A stretch of DNA of 64,000 nucleotides from Streptomyces sp. ML-6 (lineage in GTDB: Bacteria > Actinomycetota > Actinomycetes > Streptomycetales > Streptomycetaceae): positions 4,430,501-4,494,500 of the forward strand of contig NZ_JAOTIK010000001.1 in assembly GCF_030116705.1 (NCBI RefSeq), read 5' to 3'. Positions 35,231 to 44,550 of the stretch are shown here, one piece after another (the first letter of the stretch is position 1; the number at the start of each line of letters is the position of its first letter). Made by a program: the position numbers and the translations under genes. A model generated the notes under the pieces. The model made no database searches, was not told the origin of the DNA, and saw only the letters and a program-made list of their open reading frames with translations.

Positions 35231-36058
35231 GTGTCCGACGCATCGGCCGTGACCGCCGCCGTACTCGACGACCTGCGCCAGGAGAGCGAGGAACTCGGCC
35301 TGCTGGTCGCCGGGGCGGACGCGGCCCGCTGGGCGGCGCCGACCCCGGCCGAGGGCTGGACCGTCGCCCACCAGATCGCGCACCTGCACTGGACCGACCG
35401 GGTCGCCCTGATCGCCGTCACCGAGCCGGACGCCTTCGCCGCCGAGGTCGAGAAGGCGCTCGCGAACCCCGGGACGTTCGTCGACGAGGCCGCCGGGGAA
35501 CTCGTCGCGCTGCTGCCGCCCGAGGAACTGCTCACCCGGTGGCGCGAGGGCCGGGACCGGCTGGGCGCGGCCCTGGGCGCGGCCCCGCCGGGCGTGAAGT
35601 TCCCCTGGTACGGGCCGCCGATGAGCGTCGCGTCGATGGCGACCGCACGGCTCATGGAGACCTGGGCGCACGGCCAGGACGTCGCCGACGCCCTCGGCGT
35701 CACCAGGACCCCCACCGCCCGGCTGCGGCACGTCGCCCGGATCGGGGTGCGGGCCCGCGGCTACGCCTACCTGGTACGGGGGATGCGGGCGCCCGAGGAG
35801 GAGTTCCGGGTCGAGCTCGACACCCCCGACGGCGGGACGGTCGCCTTCGGACCCGAGGACGCGCCGCAACGCGTCACCGGGCCGCTCCTCGACTTCTGCC
35901 TGCTCGTCACGCAGCGCGCGCACCGCGACGACCTCGCCGTCCGGGCGGTCGGCCCCGACGCCGACCGCTGGCTCGACATTGCCCAGGCGTTCGCCGGACC
36001 CGCCGGACCGGGCCGCGCGCCGAAGCGGGGGGACGGCGAACGGGGGGACGCCAAGTGA
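35231..36058 (+). CDS. TIGR03084 family (DinB/maleylpyruvate isomerase-like) metal-binding protein
   Basis: A 275-aa protein of the TIGR03084 group. The N-terminal DinB-like four-helix bundle has metal-ligand histidines in [13 protein letters not shown] and later [15 protein letters not shown], followed by the wHTH_MDMPI-like C-terminal domain. Such proteins may catalyse thiol-dependent (mycothiol) reactions. The GTG start has GAGGGAG upstream. First gene of the operon; its stop overlaps the next GTG. The role in the pathway is unknown, but the pairing with AtuA-like proteins is recurrent. Confidence 0.85.
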   Translation: MSDASAVTAAVLDDLRQESEELGLLVAGADAARWAAPTPAEGWTVAHQIAHLHWTDRVALIAVTEPDAFAAEVEKALANPGTFVDEAAGELVALLPPEELLTRWREGRDRLGAALGAAPPGVKFPWYGPPMSVASMATARLMETWAHGQDVADALGVTRTPTARLRHVARIGVRARGYAYLVRGMRAPEEEFRVELDTPDGGTVAFGPEDAPQRVTGPLLDFCLLVTQRAHRDDLAVRAVGPDADRWLDIAQAFAGPAGPGRAPKRGDGERGDAK

Positions 36059-37890
36059 CCGACGCACAAGGGCGGCACGCGCCCGACGCGCAGGGGCGGC
36101 ACGCGCCCGACGCACAAGGACGGTACGCGCCCGACGCACAGGGACGGCACGCGCCCGACGCACGGGGACAGCACCCCACCGACGTACTGCGCATCGGCAA
36201 CGCCTCCGGGTTCTACGGCGACCGCTTCGACGCCATGCGCGAGATGCTCACCGGCGGCCCCCTCGACGTCCTCACCGGCGACTACCTGGCCGAGCTGACC
36301 ATGCTCATCCTCGGCCGGAGCATGCTCAAGGACCCCGCACGCGGCTACGCCACCACCTTCCTGCGCCAGCTGGAGGAGGGCCTCGGGCTCGCCCACGAGC
36401 GCGGGGTGAGGATCGTCGCCAACGCGGGCGGCCTCAACCCCGCCGGACTGGCCGACGCCGTACGGGAGTTGGCGGACAAGGTCGGCGTCCCGGTGCGGGT
36501 CGCCCATGTGGAGGGCGACAGCCTGCCCGTGCCCGAGGGGTTCCTCACCGCCAACGCCTACCTCGGCGGCGCCGGGATCGCCGCCTGCCTCACCGCCGGC
36601 GCGGACGTCGTCGTCACCGGACGGGTCACCGACGCCGCCCTCGTCACCGGCCCCGCCGCCGCCCGCTTCGGCTGGGGGCCCGACGACCTGGACGCCCTCG
36701 CCGGGGCCGTCGTCGCCGGGCACGTCCTGGAGTGCGGCACCCAGGCCACCGGCGGCAACTACGCCTTCTTCCGCGGCCACGACCTGCGCCGCCCCGGCTT
36801 CCCCGTCGCCGAGATCCACGCCGACGGCTCGTCCGTCATCACCAAGCACGACGGCACCGGCGGCGTCGTCGACCTCGGCACCGTCACCGCCCAACTGCTG
36901 TACGAGACGGGCGGCGCCCGGTACGCCGGACCGGACGTCACCGCCCGGCTCGACACCGTACGACTGACCCAGGACGGCCCCGACCGGGTCCGGATCTCCG
37001 GGGTGCGCGGCGAGGCCCCGCCGCCCGCCCTCAAGGTCGGGCTGAACCGGCTCGGCGGCTGGCGCAACGAGGTCGTCTTCGTGCTCACCGGCCTCGACAT
37101 CGAGGCCAAGGCGGAGCTGGTGCGGGAACAGTTCGCCGACGCCCTCGCCCGCTCCGGCACCGCCCCGGACGAGGTGCGGTGGGAGCTGGCCCGCACCGAC
37201 CGGGCCGACGCCGCCACCGAGGAGACCGCGAGCGCGCTGCTGCGGCTCGTCGTGCGCGACCGGGACCAGGAGATCGTCGGGCGCGCGGTCTCCGGCGCCG
37301 CGATCGAGCTGGCGCTCGGCAGCTACCCCGGCTTCCACGTCACCGCCCCGCCCGGGAAGGGCGCCCCGTACGGGGTGTTCGAGGCCCGGTACGTACCGGC
37401 CGGCGAGGTCGCGCACGTCGCCGTACTGCCCGACGGGCGGCGCGAGGTGCTGGAGCCGCCCGCCCGGACCCGGGCCCTGGAGGACGCCGAACCGCCGTCC
37501 CTGCCGCGGCCGTTGGAATCCGGGCCCACCCGTCGCGCGCCCCTCGGGCTCGTGGCCGGAGCCCGCAGCGGCGACAAGGGCGGGGACGCCAACGTCGGGG
37601 TCTGGGTCCGCGACGACGCGGCCTGGCGGTGGCTGGCCCACGAACTGACCGTCGAGCGGTTCCGGGAACTCCTCCCGGAGACCGCCGGCCTCACCGTCGT
37701 ACGCCACGTCCTGCCGAACCTGCGCGCCCTGAACTTCATCGTCCACGGACTGCTCGGCGAGGGCGTCGCCGCCCAGCACCGGTTCGACCCGCAGGCCAAG
37801 GCGGTGGGGGAGTGGCTGCGCTCCCGCCACCTGCCCATCCCCGTATCCCTGCTGGAGACCGCCCCCGTACCACCGGAGGCGACCGCATGA
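36055..37890 (+). CDS. AtuA-like protein (acyclic terpene utilisation, DUF1446)
   Basis: A 611-aa protein with an N-terminal AtuA/DUF1446 domain ([65 protein letters not shown]) and a C-terminal AtuA-like domain ([21 protein letters not shown]). AtuA is needed for citronellol/geraniol catabolism in Pseudomonas; the exact reaction is not established. Before the domain lies a 40-residue tail made of five DAQGRHAP repeats. The GTG overlaps the preceding stop. The adjoining carboxylase genes fit the Atu/Liu type of branched acyl-CoA degradation. Confidence 0.87.
   Translation: MTDAQGRHAPDAQGRHAPDAQGRYAPDAQGRHAPDARGQHPTDVLRIGNASGFYGDRFDAMREMLTGGPLDVLTGDYLAELTMLILGRSMLKDPARGYATTFLRQLEEGLGLAHERGVRIVANAGGLNPAGLADAVRELADKVGVPVRVAHVEGDSLPVPEGFLTANAYLGGAGIAACLTAGADVVVTGRVTDAALVTGPAAARFGWGPDDLDALAGAVVAGHVLECGTQATGGNYAFFRGHDLRRPGFPVAEIHADGSSVITKHDGTGGVVDLGTVTAQLLYETGGARYAGPDVTARLDTVRLTQDGPDRVRISGVRGEAPPPALKVGLNRLGGWRNEVVFVLTGLDIEAKAELVREQFADALARSGTAPDEVRWELARTDRADAATEETASALLRLVVRDRDQEIVGRAVSGAAIELALGSYPGFHVTAPPGKGAPYGVFEARYVPAGEVAHVAVLPDGRREVLEPPARTRALEDAEPPSLPRPLESGPTRRAPLGLVAGARSGDKGGDANVGVWVRDDAAWRWLAHELTVERFRELLPETAGLTVVRHVLPNLRALNFIVHGLLGEGVAAQHRFDPQAKAVGEWLRSRHLPIPVSLLETAPVPPEATA
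36061..36180 (+). repeat. Five 24-bp tandem repeats in the AtuA-like gene
   Basis: Five consecutive 24-bp units, each encoding DAQGRHAP or a variant (last copy DARGQHPT), between the start codon and the conserved domain. The units differ by a few bases, so the array is not brand new. It makes a flexible N-terminal tail and could vary in copy number between strains. Confidence 0.85.
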
Positions 37891-37955
37891 CCGGCCCCGT
37901 AGCAGCCCGAGGCGACCGCATGACCGCCCACGTACCACCGGAGGCGCACGCATGA
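37887..37955 (+). CDS. Possible 22-codon linker ORF coupling AtuA-like and carboxylase genes
   Basis: A tiny ORF whose ATG overlaps the stop of the AtuA-like gene (ATGA) and whose own stop overlaps the carboxylase ATG (ATGA). It arose because a ~33-bp segment containing GAGGCGACCGC and ATGACC is repeated three times (ATGs at 37887, 37920 and 37952). It may let ribosomes relay from one gene to the next; the peptide itself is probably non-functional. Speculative. Confidence 0.35.
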   Translation: MTGPVAARGDRMTAHVPPEAHA

Positions 37956-39550
37956 CCGTCCTGCCCACCGCGCTCGACACCGCGGCGCCCGAGTACGCCG
38001 CGAACCGCGCGGCCATGCTCGCGAAACTCGACGAACTGGCCGCCGAACACACCAGGGCGCAGGCCGGCGGCGGCGAGAAGTACGTGGCCCGGCACCGCGC
38101 CCGCGGCAAGCTCCTGGCCCGGGAACGGATCGAGCTGCTGATCGACGAGGACACCCCGTTCCTCGAACTGTCGCCGCTCGCCGCCTGGGGCAGCGAGTAC
38201 ACCGTCGGCGCCTCGCTCGTCACCGGCATCGGGGTGATCGAGGGCGTGGAGTGCCTGATCACCGCCAACGACCCGACCGTGCGCGGCGGCGCTTCCAACC
38301 CCTGGACGCTGAAGAAGGCCCTGCGGGCCAACGAGATCGCCTTCGCCAACCGGCTGCCCTGCGTCAGCCTCGTCGAGTCCGGCGGCGCCGACCTCCCCTC
38401 CCAGAAGGAGATCTTCATCCCGGGCGGGGCCCTCTTCCGCGACCTCACCCGGCTCTCCGCCGCCGGCATCCCCACCGTCGCCGTCGTCTTCGGCAACTCC
38501 ACCGCCGGCGGCGCGTACGTCCCCGGCATGTCCGACCACACCGTCATGATCAAGGAACGGTCCAAGGTCTTCCTCGGCGGACCGCCCCTGGTGAAGATGG
38601 CGACCGGCGAGGAGAGCGACGACGAATCGCTCGGCGGCGCCGAGATGCACGCCCGCACCTCCGGCCTCGCCGACCACTTCGCCGTGGACGAGCAGGACGC
38701 GCTGCGGCAGGCCCGCCGGATCGTCGCCCGCCTCAACTGGCGCAAGGCGCACGCCGATCCGGGCCCCGCCGAGCCGCCCAAGTACGACGAGGACGAGCTG
38801 ATCGGCATCGTCCCCGGCGACCTCAAGGTGCCCTTCGACCCGCGCGAGGTCATCGCCCGGCTCGTCGACGGCTCCGACTTCGACGCGTTCAAACCGCTCT
38901 ACGGGACCAGCCTGGTCACCGGCTGGGCCACTCTGCACGGCTACCCCGTCGGCATCCTCGCCAACGCGCAGGGCGTGCTGTTCAGCGAGGAGTCGCAGAA
39001 GGCCGCGCAGTTCATCCAGCTCGCCAACCAGCGCGACATCCCCCTGGTGTTCCTGCACAACACCACCGGCTACATGGTCGGCAAGGAGTACGAGCAGGGC
39101 GGCATCATCAAGCACGGCGCCATGATGATCAACGCGGTGTCGAACTCGAAGGTCCCCCACCTGTCCGTCCTGATGGGCGCCTCGTACGGGGCCGGGCACT
39201 ACGGCATGTGCGGCCGGGCGTACGACCCGCGCTTCCTCTTCGCCTGGCCGAGCAGCAAGTCCGCCGTCATGGGACCGCAGCAGCTCGCCGGGGTGCTGTC
39301 CATCGTCGCCCGCGCCTCCGCCGCCGCCAAGGGCCGGCCCTACGACGACGAGGCCGACGCCGGACTGCGCGCCATGGTCGAGCAACAGATCGAGTCCGAG
39401 TCGCTGCCCATGTTCCTGTCCGGGCGGCTGTACGACGACGGGGTCATCGACCCGCGCGACACCAGGACCGTCCTCGGGATGTGCCTGTCCGCGATCCACA
39501 CCGCCCCGGTCGAAGGCGCCCGCGGCGGCTTCGGAATCTTCCGGATGTGA
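37952..39550 (+). CDS. Acyl-CoA carboxylase beta subunit (carboxyltransferase)
   Basis: A 532-aa biotin-dependent carboxyltransferase of the methylcrotonyl/geranyl-CoA carboxylase beta type. N-terminal part: KYVARHRARGKLLARERIELLID; oxyanion-hole glycine stretches: VESGGADLP and GNSTAGGAYVPGMSD; C-terminal: LMGASYGAGHYGMCGRAYDPRFLFAWP. Length and order match MccB/AtuC-like proteins. It transfers carboxyl from the biotin of the alpha subunit encoded next. Substrate is probably a branched or unsaturated acyl-CoA, judged from the operon. GAGGCG Shine-Dalgarno. Confidence 0.92.
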   Translation: MTVLPTALDTAAPEYAANRAAMLAKLDELAAEHTRAQAGGGEKYVARHRARGKLLARERIELLIDEDTPFLELSPLAAWGSEYTVGASLVTGIGVIEGVECLITANDPTVRGGASNPWTLKKALRANEIAFANRLPCVSLVESGGADLPSQKEIFIPGGALFRDLTRLSAAGIPTVAVVFGNSTAGGAYVPGMSDHTVMIKERSKVFLGGPPLVKMATGEESDDESLGGAEMHARTSGLADHFAVDEQDALRQARRIVARLNWRKAHADPGPAEPPKYDEDELIGIVPGDLKVPFDPREVIARLVDGSDFDAFKPLYGTSLVTGWATLHGYPVGILANAQGVLFSEESQKAAQFIQLANQRDIPLVFLHNTTGYMVGKEYEQGGIIKHGAMMINAVSNSKVPHLSVLMGASYGAGHYGMCGRAYDPRFLFAWPSSKSAVMGPQQLAGVLSIVARASAAAKGRPYDDEADAGLRAMVEQQIESESLPMFLSGRLYDDGVIDPRDTRTVLGMCLSAIHTAPVEGARGGFGIFRM

Positions 39551-39558
39551 GGCGAGGG

Positions 39559-41637
39559 ATGACCGAGATGATCTCCACACTGCTCGTGGCCAACCGGGGC
39601 GAGATCGCCTGCCGGATCTTCCGGACCTGCCGGGCCCTCGGCATCGCCACCGTCGCCGTGTACTCCGACGCGGACGCCGACGCCCTCCACGTGCGGGAGG
39701 CCGACACCGCCGTACGGCTGCCGGGCGCCGCCCCCGCCGACACCTACCTGCGCGGCGACCTCGTCGTCGCCGCCGCGCTCGCGGCCGGCGCCGACGCCGT
39801 CCACCCCGGCTACGGCTTCCTCTCCGAGAACGCCGGCTTCGCCCGCGCCGTCCAGGACGCCGGACTCGTCTGGGTGGGGCCGCCGGTCAAGGCCATCGAG
39901 CTGATGGCGTCCAAGACCCGCGCCAAGGGACTGATGGCCGCCGCCGGGGTGCCGCTGCTCGCCCCCGTCGACCCGGCCCGGGCCACCGCCGACGACCTGC
40001 CGCTGCTCCTCAAGGCCGCGGCGGGCGGCGGCGGACGCGGCATGCGCGTCGTGCGCGAACTCGCTTCTCTGGAATCCGAGTTGACGGCCGCGGGCGCCGA
40101 GGCCGCCGCCGCGTTCGGGGACGGCGAGGTCTTCGCCGAGCCCTACGTGGAACGCGGCCGGCACGTCGAGGTCCAGATCATGGCCGACGCGCACGGCGGG
40201 GTCTGGGCGCTCGGCACCCGCGACTGCTCGCTCCAGCGCCGCCACCAGAAGGTCGTCGAGGAGGCCCCCGCACCCGGTCTCGACGACGCGCTGCGCACCC
40301 GGCTGCACGACGCCGCCACGGCCGCCGCACACGCGGTCGGCTACCGGGGCGCGGGCACCGTCGAATTCCTCCTCTCCGCCGACGGACGGCCGTACTTCCT
40401 GGAGATGAACACCCGCCTCCAGGTCGAACACCCCGTCACCGAAGCGGTCTTCGGACTCGACCTCGTCGCCCTGCAACTGCGCATCGCCGAGGGCGAACCA
40501 CTGCCCGCCCCCGCACCCCCGAAGCCGCACGGCCACGCCGTCGAGGCCCGCCTCTACGCCGAGGACCCCGCCCACGACTGGCAGCCGCAGACCGGCACCC
40601 TGCACACCCTGGACGTGCCCGCCGCCCCCGGAATCCGCCTCGACACCGGCTACACCGACGACGACACCATCGGCGTGCACTACGACCCGATGCTCGCCAA
40701 GGTCATCGCCCACGCCCCCACCCGCGCCGAAGCCGTACGCCTGCTCGCCCGCACCCTGGAACGCGCCCGGATCCACGGCCCCGTCACCAACCGCGACCTG
40801 CTCGTACGGTCCCTGCGCCACCCCGACTTCCGCGCCGCCCGCCTCGACACCGGCTTCTACGACCGCCACCTCACCTCCCTCACCCCCGGCCCGGACGGGG
40901 CGGATGGGCCGGATGGGGCGGATGGGCCGGGCGGGCCGGGCGGGGCGGACCGGCACCTCGCCGTCCTGGCCGCCGCCCTCGCCGACGCCGCCGCCCGCCG
41001 GCAGGCCCCCGGCCCCGTACCGGCCCGCCTCGGCGCCTGGCGCAACCTCCCCTCGCAGCCCCGGACCAAGCGCTACCGCGCCGAACCCGACGGCACCGAG
41101 TACGAGGCCGCCTACCGCACCACCCGCACCGGCCCCGTCCCCGAAACCGGCGAACGCGTCGTCGCCACCGCCCCCGACCACGTCACCCTCGAAACCCCCG
41201 ACGGCCTCACCCGCCACTTCCGCATCGCCGTCCACGGCGACCGGACGTACGTGGACACCGCCACCGGTTCGCACACCCTCACCGCCCTGCCCCGCTTCAC
41301 CGACCCCACCGACCGCACCGAACCCGGCTCGCTGCTCGCCCCCATGCCCGGCACCGTCGTCCGGGTCGCGGACGGCCTCGCCACCGGGGCCGCCGTCACC
41401 GCCGGACAGCCGCTGATCTGGCTGGAGGCGATGAAGATGGAACACCGCATCCTCGCCCCCGCCTCCGGCACCCTCACCGCACTCCACGCCGCACCCGGCC
41501 GCCAGGTGGAGGTCGGCGCCCTGCTCGCCGTGCTCGCCGAGACCGCGCACGCCGAATCCGTAGATGTAGACGCAGATGCAGACATAGACACAGACGTAGA
41601 CACAGACGTAGACGTAGACGCCGAGGAGAAAGCATGA
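39559..41637 (+). CDS. Acyl-CoA carboxylase alpha subunit (biotin carboxylase plus BCCP)
   Basis: A 692-aa protein: biotin carboxylase domain (about 5-445; VANRGEIACRIFRTCRALGI, HPGYGFLSENAGFA, KAAAGGGGRGMR, FLEMNTRLQVEHPVTE), a linker with repeated DGADGP, and a C-terminal biotin carboxyl carrier domain with the biotinylated lysine in EAMKMEH. The final ~25 residues are an acidic VDVDAD(I/V)DTD repeat encoded by hexanucleotide repeats. Forms the carboxylase with the beta subunit. Its stop overlaps the dehydrogenase start. Confidence 0.93.
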   Translation: MTEMISTLLVANRGEIACRIFRTCRALGIATVAVYSDADADALHVREADTAVRLPGAAPADTYLRGDLVVAAALAAGADAVHPGYGFLSENAGFARAVQDAGLVWVGPPVKAIELMASKTRAKGLMAAAGVPLLAPVDPARATADDLPLLLKAAAGGGGRGMRVVRELASLESELTAAGAEAAAAFGDGEVFAEPYVERGRHVEVQIMADAHGGVWALGTRDCSLQRRHQKVVEEAPAPGLDDALRTRLHDAATAAAHAVGYRGAGTVEFLLSADGRPYFLEMNTRLQVEHPVTEAVFGLDLVALQLRIAEGEPLPAPAPPKPHGHAVEARLYAEDPAHDWQPQTGTLHTLDVPAAPGIRLDTGYTDDDTIGVHYDPMLAKVIAHAPTRAEAVRLLARTLERARIHGPVTNRDLLVRSLRHPDFRAARLDTGFYDRHLTSLTPGPDGADGPDGADGPGGPGGADRHLAVLAAALADAAARRQAPGPVPARLGAWRNLPSQPRTKRYRAEPDGTEYEAAYRTTRTGPVPETGERVVATAPDHVTLETPDGLTRHFRIAVHGDRTYVDTATGSHTLTALPRFTDPTDRTEPGSLLAPMPGTVVRVADGLATGAAVTAGQPLIWLEAMKMEHRILAPASGTLTALHAAPGRQVEVGALLAVLAETAHAESVDVDADADIDTDVDTDVDVDAEEKA
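41560..41622 (+). repeat. Hexanucleotide repeats coding an acidic tail
   Basis: Roughly ten degenerate 6-bp units of the type GTAGAC/GCAGAT/ACAGAC encode an alternating V/A/I/T-D tail at the end of the biotin carboxylase alpha subunit. The tail is outside the biotinyl domain and is probably disordered. Copy number is likely variable. Confidence 0.75.
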
Positions 41638-42824
41638 GCACCGTCAGCACCGCCGGCACCGTCCTCGAAACCGAGGAGCACCAGGCCCTGCGCGCCGCCG
41701 TCGCCGCCCTGGGAAGGCGCTACGGGCGGGACTACATGACCTCCGTGATCCGCGACGGGGCCCACCCGCGCGAACTGTGGGCCGAGGCCGCCAAGCTCGG
41801 CTACCTCGGCGTGAACCTCCCCGAGGAGTACGGCGGCGGGGGCGGCGGAATGGCCGAACTCTCCATCGTCCTGGAAGAGTTGGGTGCGGCCGGCAGTCCG
41901 CTGCTGATGATGGTCGTCTCCCCGGCGATCTGCGGCACCGTCATCGCCCGCTTCGGCACCGAGGAACAGAAGCGCACCTGGCTGCCCGGCCTCGCCGACG
42001 GCAGCCTCACCATGGCCTTCGGCATCACCGAACCCGACGCCGGCTCCAACTCCCACCGCATCACCACCACCGCCCGCAGGGACGGCTCCGGGCCGGACGC
42101 CGACTGGCTGCTCACCGGCCGCAAGGTCTTCGTCTCCGGCGTCGACATCGCCGACGCCACCCTCGTCGTCGGCCGCACCGAGGACGCCAGGACCGGCAAG
42201 CTCAAGCCCTGCCTCTTCATCGTCCCGCGCGACGCCCCCGGCTTCGGCCGCTCGCAGATCGACATGGAACTCCAGGCCCCGGAGAAGCAGTTCGAACTCG
42301 TCCTGGACGACGTACGGCTGCCCGCCGACGCCCTGGTCGGCGAGGAGGACGCCGGACTCCTCCAACTCTTCGCCGGACTCAACCCCGAACGCATCATGAC
42401 CGCCGCCTTCGGCATCGGCATGGGCCGTTACGCACTCGACCGCGCCGTCGACTACGCGAAGACCCGGCAGGTCTGGAAGGAACCCATCGGCTCCCACCAG
42501 GCCATCGCCCACCCCCTCGCCCAGGCCCACATCGAACTGGAACTGGCCCGGCTGATGATGCAGAAGGCCGCCAGGCTCTACGACATCGGCGACGACATCG
42601 GCGCGGGCGAGGCCGCCAACATGGCGAAGTACGCGGCCGGCGAGGCCTGCGTCCGGGCCGTCGACCAGGCCGTGCACACCCTCGGCGGCAACGGCCTCAC
42701 CCGCGAGTACGGCCTCGCGTCCCTGATCACCGCGGCCCGCGTCGCCCGGATCGCCCCCGTCAGCCGGGAAATGATCCTCAACTACGTGTCCCACCAGTCC
42801 CTGGGTCTCCCCAAGTCCTACTGA
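41634..42824 (+). CDS. Acyl-CoA dehydrogenase
   Basis: A 396-aa FAD-dependent acyl-CoA dehydrogenase with the three usual domains: N-terminal helical (LGYLGVNLPEEYGGGG), middle beta (MAFGITEPDAGSNSHRI, RKVFVSGVD) and C-terminal helical (AFGIGMGRYALDRAVDYAKTR, VHTLGGNGLTREYGLASLI). It introduces an alpha-beta double bond in an acyl-CoA, feeding the carboxylase or hydration steps. The ATG overlaps the upstream stop (ATGA). Specific substrate is unknown. Confidence 0.92.
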   Translation: MSTVSTAGTVLETEEHQALRAAVAALGRRYGRDYMTSVIRDGAHPRELWAEAAKLGYLGVNLPEEYGGGGGGMAELSIVLEELGAAGSPLLMMVVSPAICGTVIARFGTEEQKRTWLPGLADGSLTMAFGITEPDAGSNSHRITTTARRDGSGPDADWLLTGRKVFVSGVDIADATLVVGRTEDARTGKLKPCLFIVPRDAPGFGRSQIDMELQAPEKQFELVLDDVRLPADALVGEEDAGLLQLFAGLNPERIMTAAFGIGMGRYALDRAVDYAKTRQVWKEPIGSHQAIAHPLAQAHIELELARLMMQKAARLYDIGDDIGAGEAANMAKYAAGEACVRAVDQAVHTLGGNGLTREYGLASLITAARVARIAPVSREMILNYVSHQSLGLPKSY

Positions 42825-42941
42825 CAGGGCCCATCCTGTCCCTCCACACCGTGGACGCGGCGGTGGCGCGGCCCCCGGCACCGCCGCACCACCGCCCTTC
42901 CACGGCTCGCCGCACCCGTTGCTCCGAAGGGACCCGCCAGG

Positions 42942-44510
42942 ATGCACGTGTTCCACAGCGACCACCCCGCCGTACCGATCCTCGACACACCAATCCACGA
43001 CGCGGTCCTCGGCGACGCCGCCGCGTACGGCGACACGGTCGCGCTGATCGACGGCACGGACGACACCTCCGTCCTCACCTACCGGCAGCTCGACACCTTC
43101 CACCGCCGCATCGCCGCCGGACTCGCCGAGGCCGGACTCCGCAAGGGCGACGTCCTGGCCCTGCACAGCCCCAACACCCTCGCCTACCCGGCGGTGTTCT
43201 TCGGCGCGACCCGGGCCGGTGCCACCGTCACCACCGTCCATCCCCTCGCCACGGCGGAGGAGTTCGCCAAGCAGCTCCGCGACTCCGCCGCCCGCTGGAT
43301 CGTCACCGTCTCCCCGCTCCTGCCCACCGCACTCGCCGCCGCGGAACTCGCCGGAGGCATCGAGCGGATTTACGTCTGCGACCGGGCCGAGGGACACCCC
43401 TCCGTACTCGACCTGCTCGCCACCACCGCCCCCGAACCCCGCGTCACCATCGACCCCGCCGAGGACGTCGCCGCCCTCCCGTACTCCTCCGGCACCACCG
43501 GAACCCCCAAGGGCGTCATGCTCACCCACCGCTCCATGGGCACCAACCTGGAGCAGCTGCGCCCCTTCATCCCCATGGGCCCCGGCGCCCGCATCCTGGC
43601 CGTCCTCCCCTTCTTCCACATCTACGGCCTCACCGCCCTGATGAACGCCCCGCTGCGCCTGGGCGCCACCGTCGTCGTACTGCCCCGCTTCGACCTCGAC
43701 CAGTTCCTCGCCGCGATCGAGAAGCACCGCATCACCGGCCTGTACGTGGCCCCGCCGATCGTCCTCGCCCTCGCCAAGCACCCCGCGGTCGACCACTACG
43801 ACCTCTCCTCCCTGGAGTACGTCGTCAGCGCCGCCGCCCCGCTCGACGCCGAACTCGCCGCCGCCTGCTCGAAACGGCTCGGCCTGCCGCCGGTGCGCCA
43901 GGCGTACGGCATGACGGAACTCTCCCCGGGCACCCACGTCGTCCCGCTCGACGCCGAGAACCCGCCGCCCGGCACGGTCGGCAAGCTGCTGCCCGGCACC
44001 GAGATGCGCATCGAGCCGCTCTCCGACTCCTCGTCCGGGCACGGCGAGATCCTCATCCGCGGCCCGCAGGTGATGAAGGGCTACCTCGGCCGCCCCGAGG
44101 CCACCGCCGACATGATCGACGCCGACGGCTGGGTGCACACCGGCGACATCGGACACGTCGACGAGGACGGCTGGCTGTTCGTCGTCGACCGGGTGAAGGA
44201 ACTCATCAAGTACAAGGGCTACCAGGTCGCCCCCGCCGAACTCGAAGCCCTCCTCCTGACCCACCCCTCCGTCGCCGACGCCGCCGTCATCGGCGTGACC
44301 GACGACGAGGGCAACGAGGTCCCCAAGGCATACGTCGTCCGCCGGCCCTCCGCCCCCGACCTCACGACGGACGACGTCATGGCATACGCCGCCGAGCGCG
44401 TCGCCCCGTACAAGAAGATCCGGCGGGCCGAGTTCATCGACGCGATACCACGCGCCACCTCGGGCAAGATCCTCCGCCGCGAACTCCGCGACCGGGAACG
44501 GAAGCATTGA
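42942..44510 (+). CDS. AMP-forming acyl-CoA/4-coumarate-CoA-like ligase
   Basis: A 522-aa ANL-family enzyme: AMP-binding loop YSSGTTGTPKG (near 181-191), YGMTE (near 324), GWVHTGDIGHVDEDG and a C-terminal catalytic lysine in TSGKILRRE. Its length and the YQVAPAELEALLL segment resemble 4-coumarate-CoA ligases. It would activate the acid entering the pathway. A 117-bp gap to the dehydrogenase with GAAGGGA Shine-Dalgarno makes it the last gene of the same operon, though a separate promoter cannot be excluded. Confidence 0.9.
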   Translation: MHVFHSDHPAVPILDTPIHDAVLGDAAAYGDTVALIDGTDDTSVLTYRQLDTFHRRIAAGLAEAGLRKGDVLALHSPNTLAYPAVFFGATRAGATVTTVHPLATAEEFAKQLRDSAARWIVTVSPLLPTALAAAELAGGIERIYVCDRAEGHPSVLDLLATTAPEPRVTIDPAEDVAALPYSSGTTGTPKGVMLTHRSMGTNLEQLRPFIPMGPGARILAVLPFFHIYGLTALMNAPLRLGATVVVLPRFDLDQFLAAIEKHRITGLYVAPPIVLALAKHPAVDHYDLSSLEYVVSAAAPLDAELAAACSKRLGLPPVRQAYGMTELSPGTHVVPLDAENPPPGTVGKLLPGTEMRIEPLSDSSSGHGEILIRGPQVMKGYLGRPEATADMIDADGWVHTGDIGHVDEDGWLFVVDRVKELIKYKGYQVAPAELEALLLTHPSVADAAVIGVTDDEGNEVPKAYVVRRPSAPDLTTDDVMAYAAERVAPYKKIRRAEFIDAIPRATSGKILRRELRDRERKH

Positions 44511-44550
44511 CCGGACGCCCCGGTGGGCGGGTGCGGGGGCGGGTTCCGGC

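Noticed and set aside
39340..44507. Very long minus-strand frames opposite the carboxylase, dehydrogenase and ligase genes
   Set aside because: Glycine/valine-rich antisense frames typical of codon bias in GC-rich DNA. They show no conserved motif and no start signal.
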